Numbered from the stretch's first letter, positions 11,160 through 18,531 are shown. The stretch is 64,000 nucleotides of DNA from Phytopseudomonas straminea (GCF_900112645.1 NZ_FOMO01000002.1:243593-307592), one strand, 5' to 3'. Made by a program: numbers and translations. Notes: generated by a model from the sequence alone, not told the origin.

Positions 11160-12725
11160 ATGCGTAACAACCAGCCCATCACCGGTAACGAGCGGACTTT
11201 CCCGGCGCAACAGCGCCTGATCTCGACCACCGACCTCAAGGGCCAGATCACCTACTGCAACGATGCCTTCATCGAGATCAGCGGCTTCTCCCGCGACGAA
11301 CTGATTCGCGCGCCGCACAACCTGGTGCGCCATCCCGACGTGCCGCCGGCCGTGTTCGCCCATATGTGGGAAACCCTGAAAGCCGGCCGGCCATGGATGG
11401 GCATCGTCAAGAACCGCTGCAAGAACGGCGACCACTACTGGGTCAACGCCTACGTGGTGCCGGTGCTGGATGACGGCAAGGTCACCGGCTACGAGTCGGT
11501 GCGCAGCAAGCCCACCGCCGAGCAGGTGCAACGTGCCCAGGCGCTCTACTCGCGCATCAATGCCGGTAAGGCAGCGATCCCGAGCCGCGAACGCTGGCTG
11601 CCGGTTCTGCAGAATTGGCTGCCGTTCATTCTGGTCAGCCAGGTCGGCTTTCTGGTCGGCGCCTGGCTGGACAGCACCTGGGGCTTCGTCGCTGCCGCTG
11701 CGCTATCGATTCCTCTCGGCCTGCTCGGCCTGGCCTGGCAGAGCCGAGGTATCAAACGCCTGCTGCAACTGGCCGAACAAAGCACCTCCGACCCGCTGAT
11801 CGCGCAGATGTACACCGACAACCGCGGCGTCGAAGGCCGCCTGGAACTGTCCATCCTCAGCCAGGAAGCGCGCCTGAAAACCTGCCTCACCCGCCTGCAG
11901 GACAGCGCCGAGAACCTCGCCAAGCAGGCGGCCCAGGCCGACGTGCTGGCCCACAACAGCTCCACCGGGCTGCAGCGCCAACGCGAGGAAACCGACCAGG
12001 TCGCCACCGCCGTCAACGAAATGGCCGCCACCACCCTGGAAGTGGCCAATAACGTTGCGCGCACCGCCATCGCCACCCAGGAAGCCAACCGGCTGACTCA
12101 GGAAGGCCGCACCATCGCCAGCGAAACCCGCGAAGCGATCCAGCGCCTGTCCCTGTCGGTGGGCGAAACCGGCGAAACCGTCACCCGACTTGCCCAGGAC
12201 AGCAACGAAATCGGCGGCGTGGTCGACGTGATCAAGGGTATCGCCGACCAGACCAACCTGCTCGCCCTCAACGCCGCCATCGAAGCCGCCCGTGCCGGCG
12301 AAATGGGCCGCGGCTTCGCCGTGGTCGCCGACGAAGTCCGCTCCCTGGCGCAACGCACCGCCGAATCCACCGGGCAGATCCACGCTCTGATCGCCAAACT
12401 GCAACGCACCGCCGACGAAGCCGTGCTGACCATGGACATCGGCCGCAAACAGGCCGACGAAGGCGTCGAACGCGTGCAACAGGCCGACCAGGCCCTGGCC
12501 GGCATCAGCGACGCGGTGGCCAACATCAACGAAATGGCCGACCAGATCGCCGCCGCCGCCGAAGAACAAAGCGCCGTGGCCGACGAAATCAGCCGCAATA
12601 TCACCACCATCGCCCAACTCTCCGATCAGACGGCAGGTGAAGCGCAGAGCACGGCGTTGTTGAGTGAGGAACTGACCAGTACGGCGCAGGGGCAGTACTC
12701 GTTGGTGGCGCGGTTTAATCGGTAG
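11160..12725 (+). CDS. aer: Aerotaxis receptor (PAS-MCP chemoreceptor)
   Basis: 521 residues. The N-terminal PAS domain (about 15-120) contains the Aer-type stretch [18 protein letters not shown] and [20 protein letters not shown], which binds FAD in Aer proteins and senses redox/oxygen. A hydrophobic hairpin (about 155-200, [17 protein letters not shown] and a second span) anchors it to the inner membrane. The C-terminal half is a methyl-accepting chemotaxis signalling domain with the conserved hairpin tip, [20 protein letters not shown]. Its place beside acnA matches PA1561, and it lies near the cbb3 oxidase genes whose activity it would help the cell to exploit. Confidence 0.93.
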   Translation: MRNNQPITGNERTFPAQQRLISTTDLKGQITYCNDAFIEISGFSRDELIRAPHNLVRHPDVPPAVFAHMWETLKAGRPWMGIVKNRCKNGDHYWVNAYVVPVLDDGKVTGYESVRSKPTAEQVQRAQALYSRINAGKAAIPSRERWLPVLQNWLPFILVSQVGFLVGAWLDSTWGFVAAAALSIPLGLLGLAWQSRGIKRLLQLAEQSTSDPLIAQMYTDNRGVEGRLELSILSQEARLKTCLTRLQDSAENLAKQAAQADVLAHNSSTGLQRQREETDQVATAVNEMAATTLEVANNVARTAIATQEANRLTQEGRTIASETREAIQRLSLSVGETGETVTRLAQDSNEIGGVVDVIKGIADQTNLLALNAAIEAARAGEMGRGFAVVADEVRSLAQRTAESTGQIHALIAKLQRTADEAVLTMDIGRKQADEGVERVQQADQALAGISDAVANINEMADQIAAAAEEQSAVADEISRNITTIAQLSDQTAGEAQSTALLSEELTSTAQGQYSLVARFNR

Positions 12726-12808
12726 GTGGGGTTGGTGGGGCTGCACTTTGGGCCTGGGTGCGCATGTGAAGGCAAGGCTACTTCCGTGCACTTGCCAAGA
12801 TGCAATGA

Positions 12809-12904
12809 GCGTGGTGTATAACATGCCAAACACCCCAGTGCCTCGCTGTAAGCCTTGATCTAGACAGGCCCAGTACCAAAGCCCTGGAATGTTATACACC
12901 ACGC
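12809..12904. repeat. 96-bp element bounded by a 16-bp perfect inverted repeat
   Basis: GCGTGGTGTATAACAT (12809-12824) is repeated inverted as ATGTTATACACCACGC (12889-12904). The ends contain GTATAAC and GTTATAC, which resemble the R'' and R' boxes of integron attC sites, and a GTTAGGC box (GTTRRRY type) follows at 12944-12950. The element may be a degenerate attC, a miniature transposable element or a recombination end. The rest of 12726-12965 holds no gene; a 12-bp palindrome CACCAGCTGGTG lies at 12922-12933. Confidence 0.6.
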
Positions 12905-12965
12905 CCGTCCGGGGAGTTATGCACCAGCTGGTGTCTATTTATAGTTAGGCTTTTATACATCCATT

Positions 12966-13301
12966 ATGAAAATTGTTCTTGAGAACCTCAGCCTCCTTCA
13001 TGAAAAACTCTCTTTAGAGCTAACAGGCGTATCTCGTACCGATCATGAAAATCTCTCCCGTCTGATCGGAGCAATCAATGAAATTGACCTCGCATGCAAG
13101 CGGCTGGAACTATGTTAGAAATGGGGCATCTTTCCAAAATCGATTGTAAGAGCACTTCCTCCACAAAAATGTGACGACGGTAGTTCGGACTACCGAATCA
13201 TGGAGGATTGCGAGACCGAGAATCGCCAGTACTGGATGGAGGCTGACTTCAATGGGAAAACGCATCGATTCAATGCAGGCGATCTAATTGTCCAGCCATG
13301 A
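12966..13301 (+). pseudogene. Small cassette-type ORF interrupted by an in-frame amber codon
   Basis: From ATG 12966 the frame reads 50 codons (MKIVLENLSLLHEKLSLELT...CKRLELC), meets TAG at 13116-13118, and then continues in the same frame for another 60 codons to TGA 13299-13301 (KWGIFPKSIVRALPPQKCDD...AGDLIVQP). Both parts read like protein, so one ancestral gene of about 111 codons with a nonsense mutation is likely. No family is recognised. Base composition is clearly AT-richer than the flanking core genes. It is followed 45 bp later by an attC site, so it looks like the payload of a gene cassette. Confidence 0.5.
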
Positions 13302-13346
13302 ACCAACCGCACTTCCTGCCGCTATCAGTCGAACGAGGTTGTTTAT

Positions 13347-13422
13347 GCCTAACAAGTCGCTCAAATCGCTCACTTCGTTCGCTGGGACGGCGTACCGCCG
13401 CCCCTTAGCTTAATCGTTAGAT
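13347..13422 (+). other. Integron-type attC recombination site
   Basis: GCCTAAC (R'' box, RYYYAAC) at 13347-13353 pairs with GTTAGAT (R' box, GTTRRRY) at 13416-13422, 76 bp overall. Between them are imperfectly complementary arms (CGCTCACTTCGTTCGCTGG, GGCGTACCGCC) that can fold into the attC cruciform. The predicted crossover is between G13416 and T13417. The next gene starts 4 bp after the site, exactly as in a mobile gene cassette. Confidence 0.82.
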
Positions 13423-13426
13423 CCTT

Positions 13427-14122
13427 ATGCCAACCCAGAAGAAACTTGATTCATATAAAGGCAAATTATCTGCATCAGAAATTGCAGCCGGCATGAACGC
13501 AGCCAACGCAAACGCCATGCGTTTAGCTAACGATGCCCAGAAGCTGCTGGAGACAGGAAGCTTTCCAACTGCGGCATCACTCGCAGCCCTATCGATTGAG
13601 GAGTCCGGAAAGGTTTCAATCCTACGTCAACTCTCAACGGCCAATACCACAGAAGAAATCAAAGCAAGTTGGAAAAACTACCGCTCTCATACCAGTAAAA
13701 ATGCCCAGTGGTTACTTCCTGAGCTTGCAATAAAAGGGGCAAGGAAGCTAGAAGACCTTCGCCCTCTCTTCGATGAAGATGCAGAGCATCCCTTCATCCT
13801 TGATCAGCTAAAGCAATTAGGCTTTTATACGGATTGCCTAGGAAATAAAAATTGGTCAATACCTAGTGTTGTCGTCAACGAAGAGTTCTCCAAATCACTT
13901 GTCCAAACAGCAAAACTCCTTGCAAGCAAGAGCGGAGTTACTACAAAAGAAATTGAGTTATGGATTGAACATGTTGGCAAAGCTCCGAAAACTGACTTTA
14001 ATGCCATGAAAGAGGCCTTAATAACATGGTATGCAGCAATGCAGGATGCTGGACTCAAAGAAGGCGGGGTCAATTCAATGAAAAATTTTATTGAAAACGG
14101 CGTAGCATTCCCAAAAACCTAA
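13427..14122 (+). CDS. AbiV family abortive-infection protein in a gene cassette
   Basis: 231 residues. The N-terminal half has the AbiV-type pattern of a helical segment followed by AQKLLETGSFPTAASLAALS and IEESGKVSILRQL (alanine-rich helix, then the E-E-x-GK signature). AbiV of Lactococcus protects against phage by blocking late translation; the mechanism here is unknown. The C-terminal 130 residues are helical without a recognised motif. The start is only 4 bp after an attC crossover box, so the gene forms a cassette transcribed from outside or from its own promoter. Its stop codon lies inside ACCTAAC (14117-14123), a second R''-like box. AT-rich codon use sets it apart from the core genes. 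Confidence 0.7.
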   Translation: MPTQKKLDSYKGKLSASEIAAGMNAANANAMRLANDAQKLLETGSFPTAASLAALSIEESGKVSILRQLSTANTTEEIKASWKNYRSHTSKNAQWLLPELAIKGARKLEDLRPLFDEDAEHPFILDQLKQLGFYTDCLGNKNWSIPSVVVNEEFSKSLVQTAKLLASKSGVTTKEIELWIEHVGKAPKTDFNAMKEALITWYAAMQDAGLKEGGVNSMKNFIENGVAFPKT

Positions 14123-14130
14123 CAAGAGCC

Positions 14131-14188
14131 GATGGGGTCAGAGTCATTGATTTAGCAACATACCAGAATCAATGACTCTGACCCCATC
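14131..14188. repeat. Perfect 22-bp inverted repeat (GGGGTCAGAGTCATTGA type)
   Basis: Arms 14131-14152 and 14167-14188 are perfectly complementary with a 14-nt loop; the core is GGGGTCAGAGTCATTGA. The right arm is followed by GTTTTTG, so it could terminate transcription of the AbiV cassette. I recall this GGGGTCAGAGTC motif near REP-associated tyrosine transposases in gammaproteobacteria. It begins 7 bp after the R''-like box ACCTAAC (14117-14123), where the rest of an attC site would be expected. Confidence 0.75.
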
Positions 14189-14218
14189 GTTTTTGACTTT
14201 GCACAGTGAGACCTTGAT

Positions 14219-14542
14219 GTGAATACTGTTGAAGATGCATACAGAGAGTTGGCTAGCGGGATTGTCGACTTTGCCGCTGGCCGTTCATGGGAGCGGGCGT
14301 GCTGCAAGTGTGAGATCTATGACAAGATGGCGAGCGCTACGTACTGGCTTGAAGGCTCTGGCAATATTGATAGGGACGCGCTTGGCTGGCCTGACTCCTC
14401 GATTAATATTGGTCAGGCTACACTTTTTATTAGGGATAATATTCTTGCTACAGGGGGGCAACGTATCTGGGGGCTAACCTTCTCGCTGTTTCCAGATGGT
14501 AAATTTGATCTTGAATACGATTATTCTAGGCCGAAAGAATAG
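14219..14542 (+). CDS. YezG-like (DUF600 type) immunity protein candidate
   Basis: 107 residues starting at GTG 14219. The N-terminal AYRELASGIVDFAAGRSWERAC segment, a middle acidic stretch and the ending RIWGLTFSLFPDGKFDLEYDY match the layout of the YezG/DUF600 family, whose members neutralise polymorphic nuclease toxins. No toxin gene is next to it, so this would be an orphan immunity gene. The start is supported only by frame extent; no strong ribosome-binding site is seen. It follows the hairpin at 14131-14188 and is AT-rich like the AbiV cassette. Confidence 0.5.
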   Translation: MNTVEDAYRELASGIVDFAAGRSWERACCKCEIYDKMASATYWLEGSGNIDRDALGWPDSSINIGQATLFIRDNILATGGQRIWGLTFSLFPDGKFDLEYDYSRPKE

Positions 14543-14559
14543 ATATAGAAGTTGCACGC

Positions 14560-14634
14560 AGGGTGGATGACGCTCTTTTCATCCACCATTGAACGCTGAA
14601 ACTGGTGGACGAATAAAGCGTCGTCCACCCTACG
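14560..14634. repeat. Palindromic REP-type element (AGGGTGGATGACGC family)
   Basis: AGGGTGGATGACGCTCTTTT with CATCCACC forms one small hairpin, and GGTGGAC...GTCCACCCT forms the other, so the whole unit folds on itself. Related copies occur at 17573-17663 and 27406-27473. Confidence 0.75.
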
Positions 14635-14713
14635 AAACTATAGAAACTGATGTAATTTACACCTGACGATGTTTATAGACTCTCCCCTTCAAACAGCGCC
14701 CAAGGTCAACTCA

Positions 14714-15208
14714 ATGCTCCTCCACAACACCCTCCATTACAAAGCCTGGGCAGACCGTCGAACGCTCGACGCAGTCGCTCAGCTCGATCCGTTGAAGCAG
14801 CACGAGGCGCTGGCCTTCGCTCGGCAGCAGTTCAACCATATGGTTCGCGTTGAGGAGTTGTTTCGTGCGCGTCTGCTTGGGGAGCCGGTGCCCCATGACA
14901 GTACCAACACGGACACCCTGCCCCAGCTCGATGAGCTTGATCGCCGGCTGACGGCGGCCAATCAGTGGTTGGCCGCGTACCACGACGGCCTCAAACCTGG
15001 GCAGCTTCAGGAGCCTATTCGCTTTGTGTTCGTGGATGGCAAGCAGGGCATGCTGAGCCGTGAAGAAGCGATCTTTCATCTGGTCAACCACGGCACCTAT
15101 CATCGCGGCGCCATCGGTCATGCCCTTGACCGGGCAGATGGCAACCGGCCCGCCGATACCTACACGGTATTTATTCATGGGGCAGAGCCCGAGCGTAGAA
15201 ACGCCTGA
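14714..15208 (+). CDS. DinB family protein
   Basis: 164 residues from the ATG at 14714 (MLLHNTLHYKAWADRRTL); an ATG at 14669 would add 15 atypical residues. The DinB four-helix fold is indicated by an N-terminal helix with HYKAWADRR, a His in QQFNHMVRVEELF and the C-terminal NHGTYHRGAIGHAL. These histidines form the metal site of DinB/YfiT-like thiol S-transferases. The substrate is unknown. It sits at the end of the AT-rich accessory segment; its own composition is again high-GC. Confidence 0.8.
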   Translation: MLLHNTLHYKAWADRRTLDAVAQLDPLKQHEALAFARQQFNHMVRVEELFRARLLGEPVPHDSTNTDTLPQLDELDRRLTAANQWLAAYHDGLKPGQLQEPIRFVFVDGKQGMLSREEAIFHLVNHGTYHRGAIGHALDRADGNRPADTYTVFIHGAEPERRNA

Positions 15209-15250
15209 GGCATATTCCCGTTCGACACAGGACTCACCACCCGGCGCACC

Positions 15251-15589
15251 ATGACCAATCAGCAAAACCAGCTAAATGAACTGATCGCTCACCTTGCGGC
15301 GCTCAGCGAGATTCTCGCCCTCGACCCAGATAGCCACTGGGGCACGCATTTCCGCAAGTGCCTGGCGACAGCCCGAGCGCTGGCGGGCAGCAGTCACGAT
15401 GGGGATGAACTGACAGGCTTGGCGTGTTCGGTGATGTCCGTTTACGGCGGCATGGGTAGCTTCAACGATTACGCGCCGTGGCAGAATGGTCGCTTCATTG
15501 CCGGCATGGAGTCGCTGGATGAGGCGTCTAATCGCGTCTATATGGCGGCCCGTGCGATAAGGCTGCGTAACGCCACAGATGTAGACTGA
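15251..15589 (+). CDS. Small hypothetical protein with GGMGSFND motif, 112 aa
   Basis: No function assigned. An N-terminal amphipathic helix (LNELIAHLAALSEILAL) precedes SHWGTHFRKCLATARAL and the conserved-looking VYGGMGSFNDYAPW. I recall GGMGSFND in small uncharacterised bacterial proteins (possibly DUF6966) but cannot verify it. The protein is soluble with no export signal. Its stop is 37 bp before the start of the next small gene at 15627, so the two may be co-transcribed. Confidence 0.65.
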   Translation: MTNQQNQLNELIAHLAALSEILALDPDSHWGTHFRKCLATARALAGSSHDGDELTGLACSVMSVYGGMGSFNDYAPWQNGRFIAGMESLDEASNRVYMAARAIRLRNATDVD

Positions 15590-15626
15590 CTTCCCGCAGA
15601 GACCACAGCAGAGACCACCTGAATCG

Positions 15627-15959
15627 ATGTCCATCAACACCCTATCCGACCTCTTCCAGACCGAGCCCATCAGTTGGGGCTGCCGGGGTGATCCCTATCT
15701 GTGGCAGGAAATGAGCGAGGTGCTGGCCACGCAGCCGCTTCCGCCAAGCGAGGCGCAACTGGCCGAAATCCTCGAGGCCACCTTCGAACGCCTGGTTGGC
15801 TTGCCGACAGACGCGCAAGAGTCGTCGGTGTTCATCGAGCGGCACGCCCATGGCGGCATGTCGTCGGGGCATATCAGCCTGAAGTTCTGGCGCGAGACGG
15901 CCGTACCCTTGTTGCTCGCGCGCTACCATGCAGCCCTTATCGGCGAAGACGCGCGTTGA
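15627..15959 (+). CDS. Small hypothetical protein with GGMSSG motif, 110 aa
   Basis: No function assigned. Marked blocks are WGCRGDPYLWQEM near the N-terminus and ERHAHGGMSSGHISLKFWRE near the C-terminus. These patterns look like a real conserved family, perhaps an immunity-type protein, but I do not know its name. It is cytoplasmic, acidic and without membrane segments. It follows the 15251 gene by 37 bp. Confidence 0.65.
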   Translation: MSINTLSDLFQTEPISWGCRGDPYLWQEMSEVLATQPLPPSEAQLAEILEATFERLVGLPTDAQESSVFIERHAHGGMSSGHISLKFWRETAVPLLLARYHAALIGEDAR

Positions 15960-16045
15960 TTCGCCTCGACACCTTTTTTCATCGGTAATCACCTGGCAGC
16001 CGTTCACCGCACCCGGCGTATCGTGCCCAGCAAAGGACTCATCGA

Positions 16046-16468
16046 ATGACCGAAACCGCCTATTCCCTCGTGCACACCATTCCTTCGGTGGAAACCTATC
16101 GCCATCTGCGCACTGCCGCCGGGCTGAGCGGCAAGACCGTCGAGGCGGCGAGCCGCGGCCTGCCCAACAGTCTGTTCGCCGTGCAGGTGCTATGCGCCGG
16201 CGAGCCGGTCGGCATGGGTCGGGTGATCGGCGATGGCGGCGCGTTCTATCAGGTGGTGGACATCGCCGTGCTGCCGGAGCATCAAGGCCGTGGCCTGGGG
16301 AAAATGATCATGGCGGCGATCAGCGACTTTATCGCCCGCGAGGTGCCAGAGTCCGCGTACGTCAGCCTGATCGCCGACGGCGAGGCGTATCGCCTCTATC
16401 AGCAGTTCGGCTTTGCGCTGACGGCACCGGCAAGCCAGGGCATGGCCCTGAAGAAAACCGCAGGCTGA
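16046..16468 (+). CDS. GNAT family N-acetyltransferase
   Basis: 140 residues with the GNAT fold. The acetyl-CoA pyrophosphate loop is VVDIAVLPEHQGRGLGKMIM (motif A, R/Q-x-x-G-x-G/A), and a C-terminal motif is EAYRLYQQFGFAL. The substrate is unknown; this short single-domain type often acetylates small amines or peptides. It is followed after 29 bp by the small DUF2986 gene on the same strand. Confidence 0.88.
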   Translation: MTETAYSLVHTIPSVETYRHLRTAAGLSGKTVEAASRGLPNSLFAVQVLCAGEPVGMGRVIGDGGAFYQVVDIAVLPEHQGRGLGKMIMAAISDFIAREVPESAYVSLIADGEAYRLYQQFGFALTAPASQGMALKKTAG

Positions 16469-16497
16469 AGCGCCCGACACTTACCACAGGTACCCAG

Positions 16498-16659
16498 ATG
16501 AATCGCCGCAAGAAGATCAAGCAGTTGCTGGAGGCCCACGCCAAGAAGGCCAATGCCAAGCTGGCACCCAAGAGCAACAAGCCCAAATACATCAGTAAGG
16601 CCGACCGGGCGAAGCTGGAAGCCGAGGCTGCCGAAAGCCCGAGCAGCGCCACCGAGTAA
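16498..16659 (+). CDS. DUF2986 family small basic protein, 53 aa
   Basis: The sequence MNRRKKIKQLLEAHAKKANA followed by KPKYISKADRAKLEAE matches the DUF2986 family of short, lysine-rich gammaproteobacterial proteins. The function is unknown; the strong positive charge would allow RNA or ribosome association, but that is speculation. The start ATG 16498 is inside a longer open frame whose upstream part overlaps the GNAT gene in another frame. Confidence 0.8.
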   Translation: MNRRKKIKQLLEAHAKKANAKLAPKSNKPKYISKADRAKLEAEAAESPSSATE

Positions 16660-16751
16660 CGCAAACTGCTTCATTTGTTTTCCATAAGGCATATGGCGTT
16701 GTAACTGGAGCCACACTGGCAATGGCTACCCACTAACAAGGACGCCCTGCC

Positions 16752-17057
16752 ATGAGCCAGAACGCTTACAACCGCCTGCGCAGCCATGTGGACTTTCTGG
16801 AGTCGCTGCTCACCGTACTGGTGATCGCTCTGTTCGTGCTGGCGATCTTCGGGATCCATGATGCGCTGGTGATTGCCCTGGCAGTGGCAATTGCCGCGGG
16901 GTTGCTGAACCTTCATCACCAGCATCGGACGCTGTCGCGCTACGCCTGCTCGAATTGCGGTCAGTCGCCTCATTACAAGTTTGACCACCGCACAGGTGAA
17001 CACTGCGATCCTGCAACGGCGCACTGCCTGCAGTGTGGTCAACGGTTGTCGCAGTGA
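16752..17057 (+). CDS. Small membrane protein with C-terminal zinc ribbon, 101 aa
   Basis: Two adjacent hydrophobic spans (about residues 17-55, LLTVLVIALFVLAIFGIHDA and ALVIALAVAIAAGLL) are followed by a cytoplasmic-looking tail with two CxxC pairs (CSNCG and CLQCG) that can bind one zinc ion. The start is preceded by AAGGA. No known family name. It stands alone between the DUF2986 gene and a convergent gene at 17086. Confidence 0.7.
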   Translation: MSQNAYNRLRSHVDFLESLLTVLVIALFVLAIFGIHDALVIALAVAIAAGLLNLHHQHRTLSRYACSNCGQSPHYKFDHRTGEHCDPATAHCLQCGQRLSQ

Positions 17058-17085
17058 CAACAGGCACCCAGCTTGCCGAAAAGCT

Positions 17086-17466
17086 TCAGCGATGCAACGT
17101 ATATGACCGAGGCCCTGCGCAAGGGCTCTTGTCCCATTCGGCGCTGAACAGGCTCAGCGACACACCTTTGCCTGGAACAGCGACGAAGCCCAGTGGCGCC
17201 GTGCGTTTGCCATCTCGAGCTATGTAGCTGAAGGTGCCGCAGGTACCGCGCTGGTCGCTGATGATCAAGGTATCCGGGTCGGCACCGGCGCCACGCACAT
17301 AGTCTTTCATCATGTCGACGGAGGCTGGGTTGCCCGGCGCACCGGCCAGGTACCACTTGCCCTTGCCCAGCAGCAGAACGAGGCACAGCGACACAAACGC
17401 CCACAGCGCCAGACGCTTGAAACGCTTGGCACTCCGCTGCACCGCCAATACGTCGCGATAATCCAT
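17086..17466 (-). CDS. Hypothetical single-span membrane protein, 126 aa
   Basis: The start at 17466 (MDYRDVLAVQRSAKRFKRL) is chosen because GGAAGG lies 6 bases upstream; longer frames to 17658 run into a REP element. One transmembrane span (about residues 20-37, LALWAFVSLCLVLLLG) is followed by an extracytoplasmic domain with two cysteines (GTCGTF and SPCAGP) that could form a disulfide. No family is recognised. Confidence 0.65.
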   Translation of the reverse strand: MDYRDVLAVQRSAKRFKRLALWAFVSLCLVLLLGKGKWYLAGAPGNPASVDMMKDYVRGAGADPDTLIISDQRGTCGTFSYIARDGKRTAPLGFVAVPGKGVSLSLFSAEWDKSPCAGPRSYTLHR

Positions 17467-17572
17467 TGCTGCCTTCCGGTAACCCTGACAGCCGTCCATG
17501 TTAACCCGTGCAGCGCGCCAGGGCTGCGACGCAGACGAGGTTTCAACGCGCCTCGGTGTATTCACGCAGCCT

Positions 17573-17663
17573 CGTAGGGTGGATGGCGCTTTTTTCATCC
17601 ACCGTTGCGATTGCAGAACGGTGGACGGGTCGGGCCGCGTAGGTGAGGCGTCGTCCACCCTAC
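17573..17663. repeat. Palindromic REP-type element (GTAGGGTGGATGGCGC family)
   Basis: GTAGGGTGGATGGCGCTTTT with CATCCACC at one end and GGTGGAC ... GTCCACCCTAC at the other. It is the same family as 14560-14634. Confidence 0.75.
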
Positions 17664-17737
17664 AAACTGAACCCTATGGCCCGCTCCTACACTGGATCAG
17701 TGTCGACCACTTCAGCCTCGCAGTTGCCGCTTCATGC

Positions 17738-18448
17738 TCATGAGGATCGTGAACAGATTTTAAGAAACGCCACGACCGCATCCGCCGCCGAATCCAGATG
17801 CTGCTCGTGGCTGTAGCCGGACACCTTCAGCGGTTTGAGGTCGTGGTCGCCCGCCGTCAGCCAGCACAGTTCGATTGCCGCCGAGAGTTGGTAACCGGCC
17901 ACGGTGTGGCGGTCACCCATGGTGTCGCGTTCGCCCTGCACGATGAGGGTCGGCGTTTTCAGGTCGGCCAGGTGCGCGGTGCGCGGTTTGTCGGCCTTGC
18001 CGATGGCGTGGAAGGGGTAGCCCAGGCAGACCAGGCCGTCAGCATCCAGCTCGTCGGCCAGCAGACTGGCCATGCGCCCGCCCATGGATTTGCCGCCGAT
18101 GGCCAACGGCCCCGTGACCTGGTGTCGCACGGCGGCGTATACGGCTCGCCAGCAGTCGAGCAGTTTTGCCTGGGGGTTGGGTGGGCGTTTCTTGCCGTCC
18201 TGCCGGCGCGCGGCCATGTAGTCGAACTCGAAGCGCACCACCGTCAGCCCGCGGGCGGCGAGCTTGCCTGCCATCAGGTTCATGAAGTCGCTGTCCATCG
18301 GCGCGCCGGCGCCGTGGGCGAGGATCAGCGTGGCCTGGCTGGCGCCCGTCGGCCGATCCCAAAGCAGCGCTGGCGCTGGGCTTTCCTGTGCCTGTTGACC
18401 GGCGTCAATACCGCTTCGCTGCCCTTCTCGCATGCTTGCCTCGCTCAT
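17738..18448 (-). CDS. Alpha/beta-hydrolase (KANL3/TEX30-like family)
   Basis: 236 residues from the ATG at 18448 (MSEASMREGQ). Motifs are LILAHGAGAPMDSDFMN (oxyanion region), the nucleophile elbow GGKSMGGRMAS with serine, the acid region LIVQGERDTMG, and the family end AGDHDLKPLK with the catalytic histidine. Such proteins are predicted esterases or dienelactone-hydrolase-like enzymes with unknown substrate. The gene is divergent from the first ccoN (84 bp gap), so the oxidase promoter must lie in or just beside its 5' end. Confidence 0.8.
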   Translation of the reverse strand: MSEASMREGQRSGIDAGQQAQESPAPALLWDRPTGASQATLILAHGAGAPMDSDFMNLMAGKLAARGLTVVRFEFDYMAARRQDGKKRPPNPQAKLLDCWRAVYAAVRHQVTGPLAIGGKSMGGRMASLLADELDADGLVCLGYPFHAIGKADKPRTAHLADLKTPTLIVQGERDTMGDRHTVAGYQLSAAIELCWLTAGDHDLKPLKVSGYSHEQHLDSAADAVVAFLKICSRSS

Positions 18449-18531
18449 AAAAAAGCCCTTTTCGTGTACGGATTTGTCCGTGCGCGGGGGCTGCAGATGA
18501 TCTGCCCATAACCGTGGATGGAAACCCAGAC

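Noticed and set aside
11703..12902. 399-codon frame antisense to aer
   Set aside because: Shadow frame over the methyl-accepting domain; glycine/phenylalanine-rich with no motif.
14131..14188. Reading the 22-bp inverted repeat as an insertion-sequence end
   Set aside because: Both arms are adjacent with a 14-nt loop and no transposase lies between or beside them; a hairpin element or terminator fits better.
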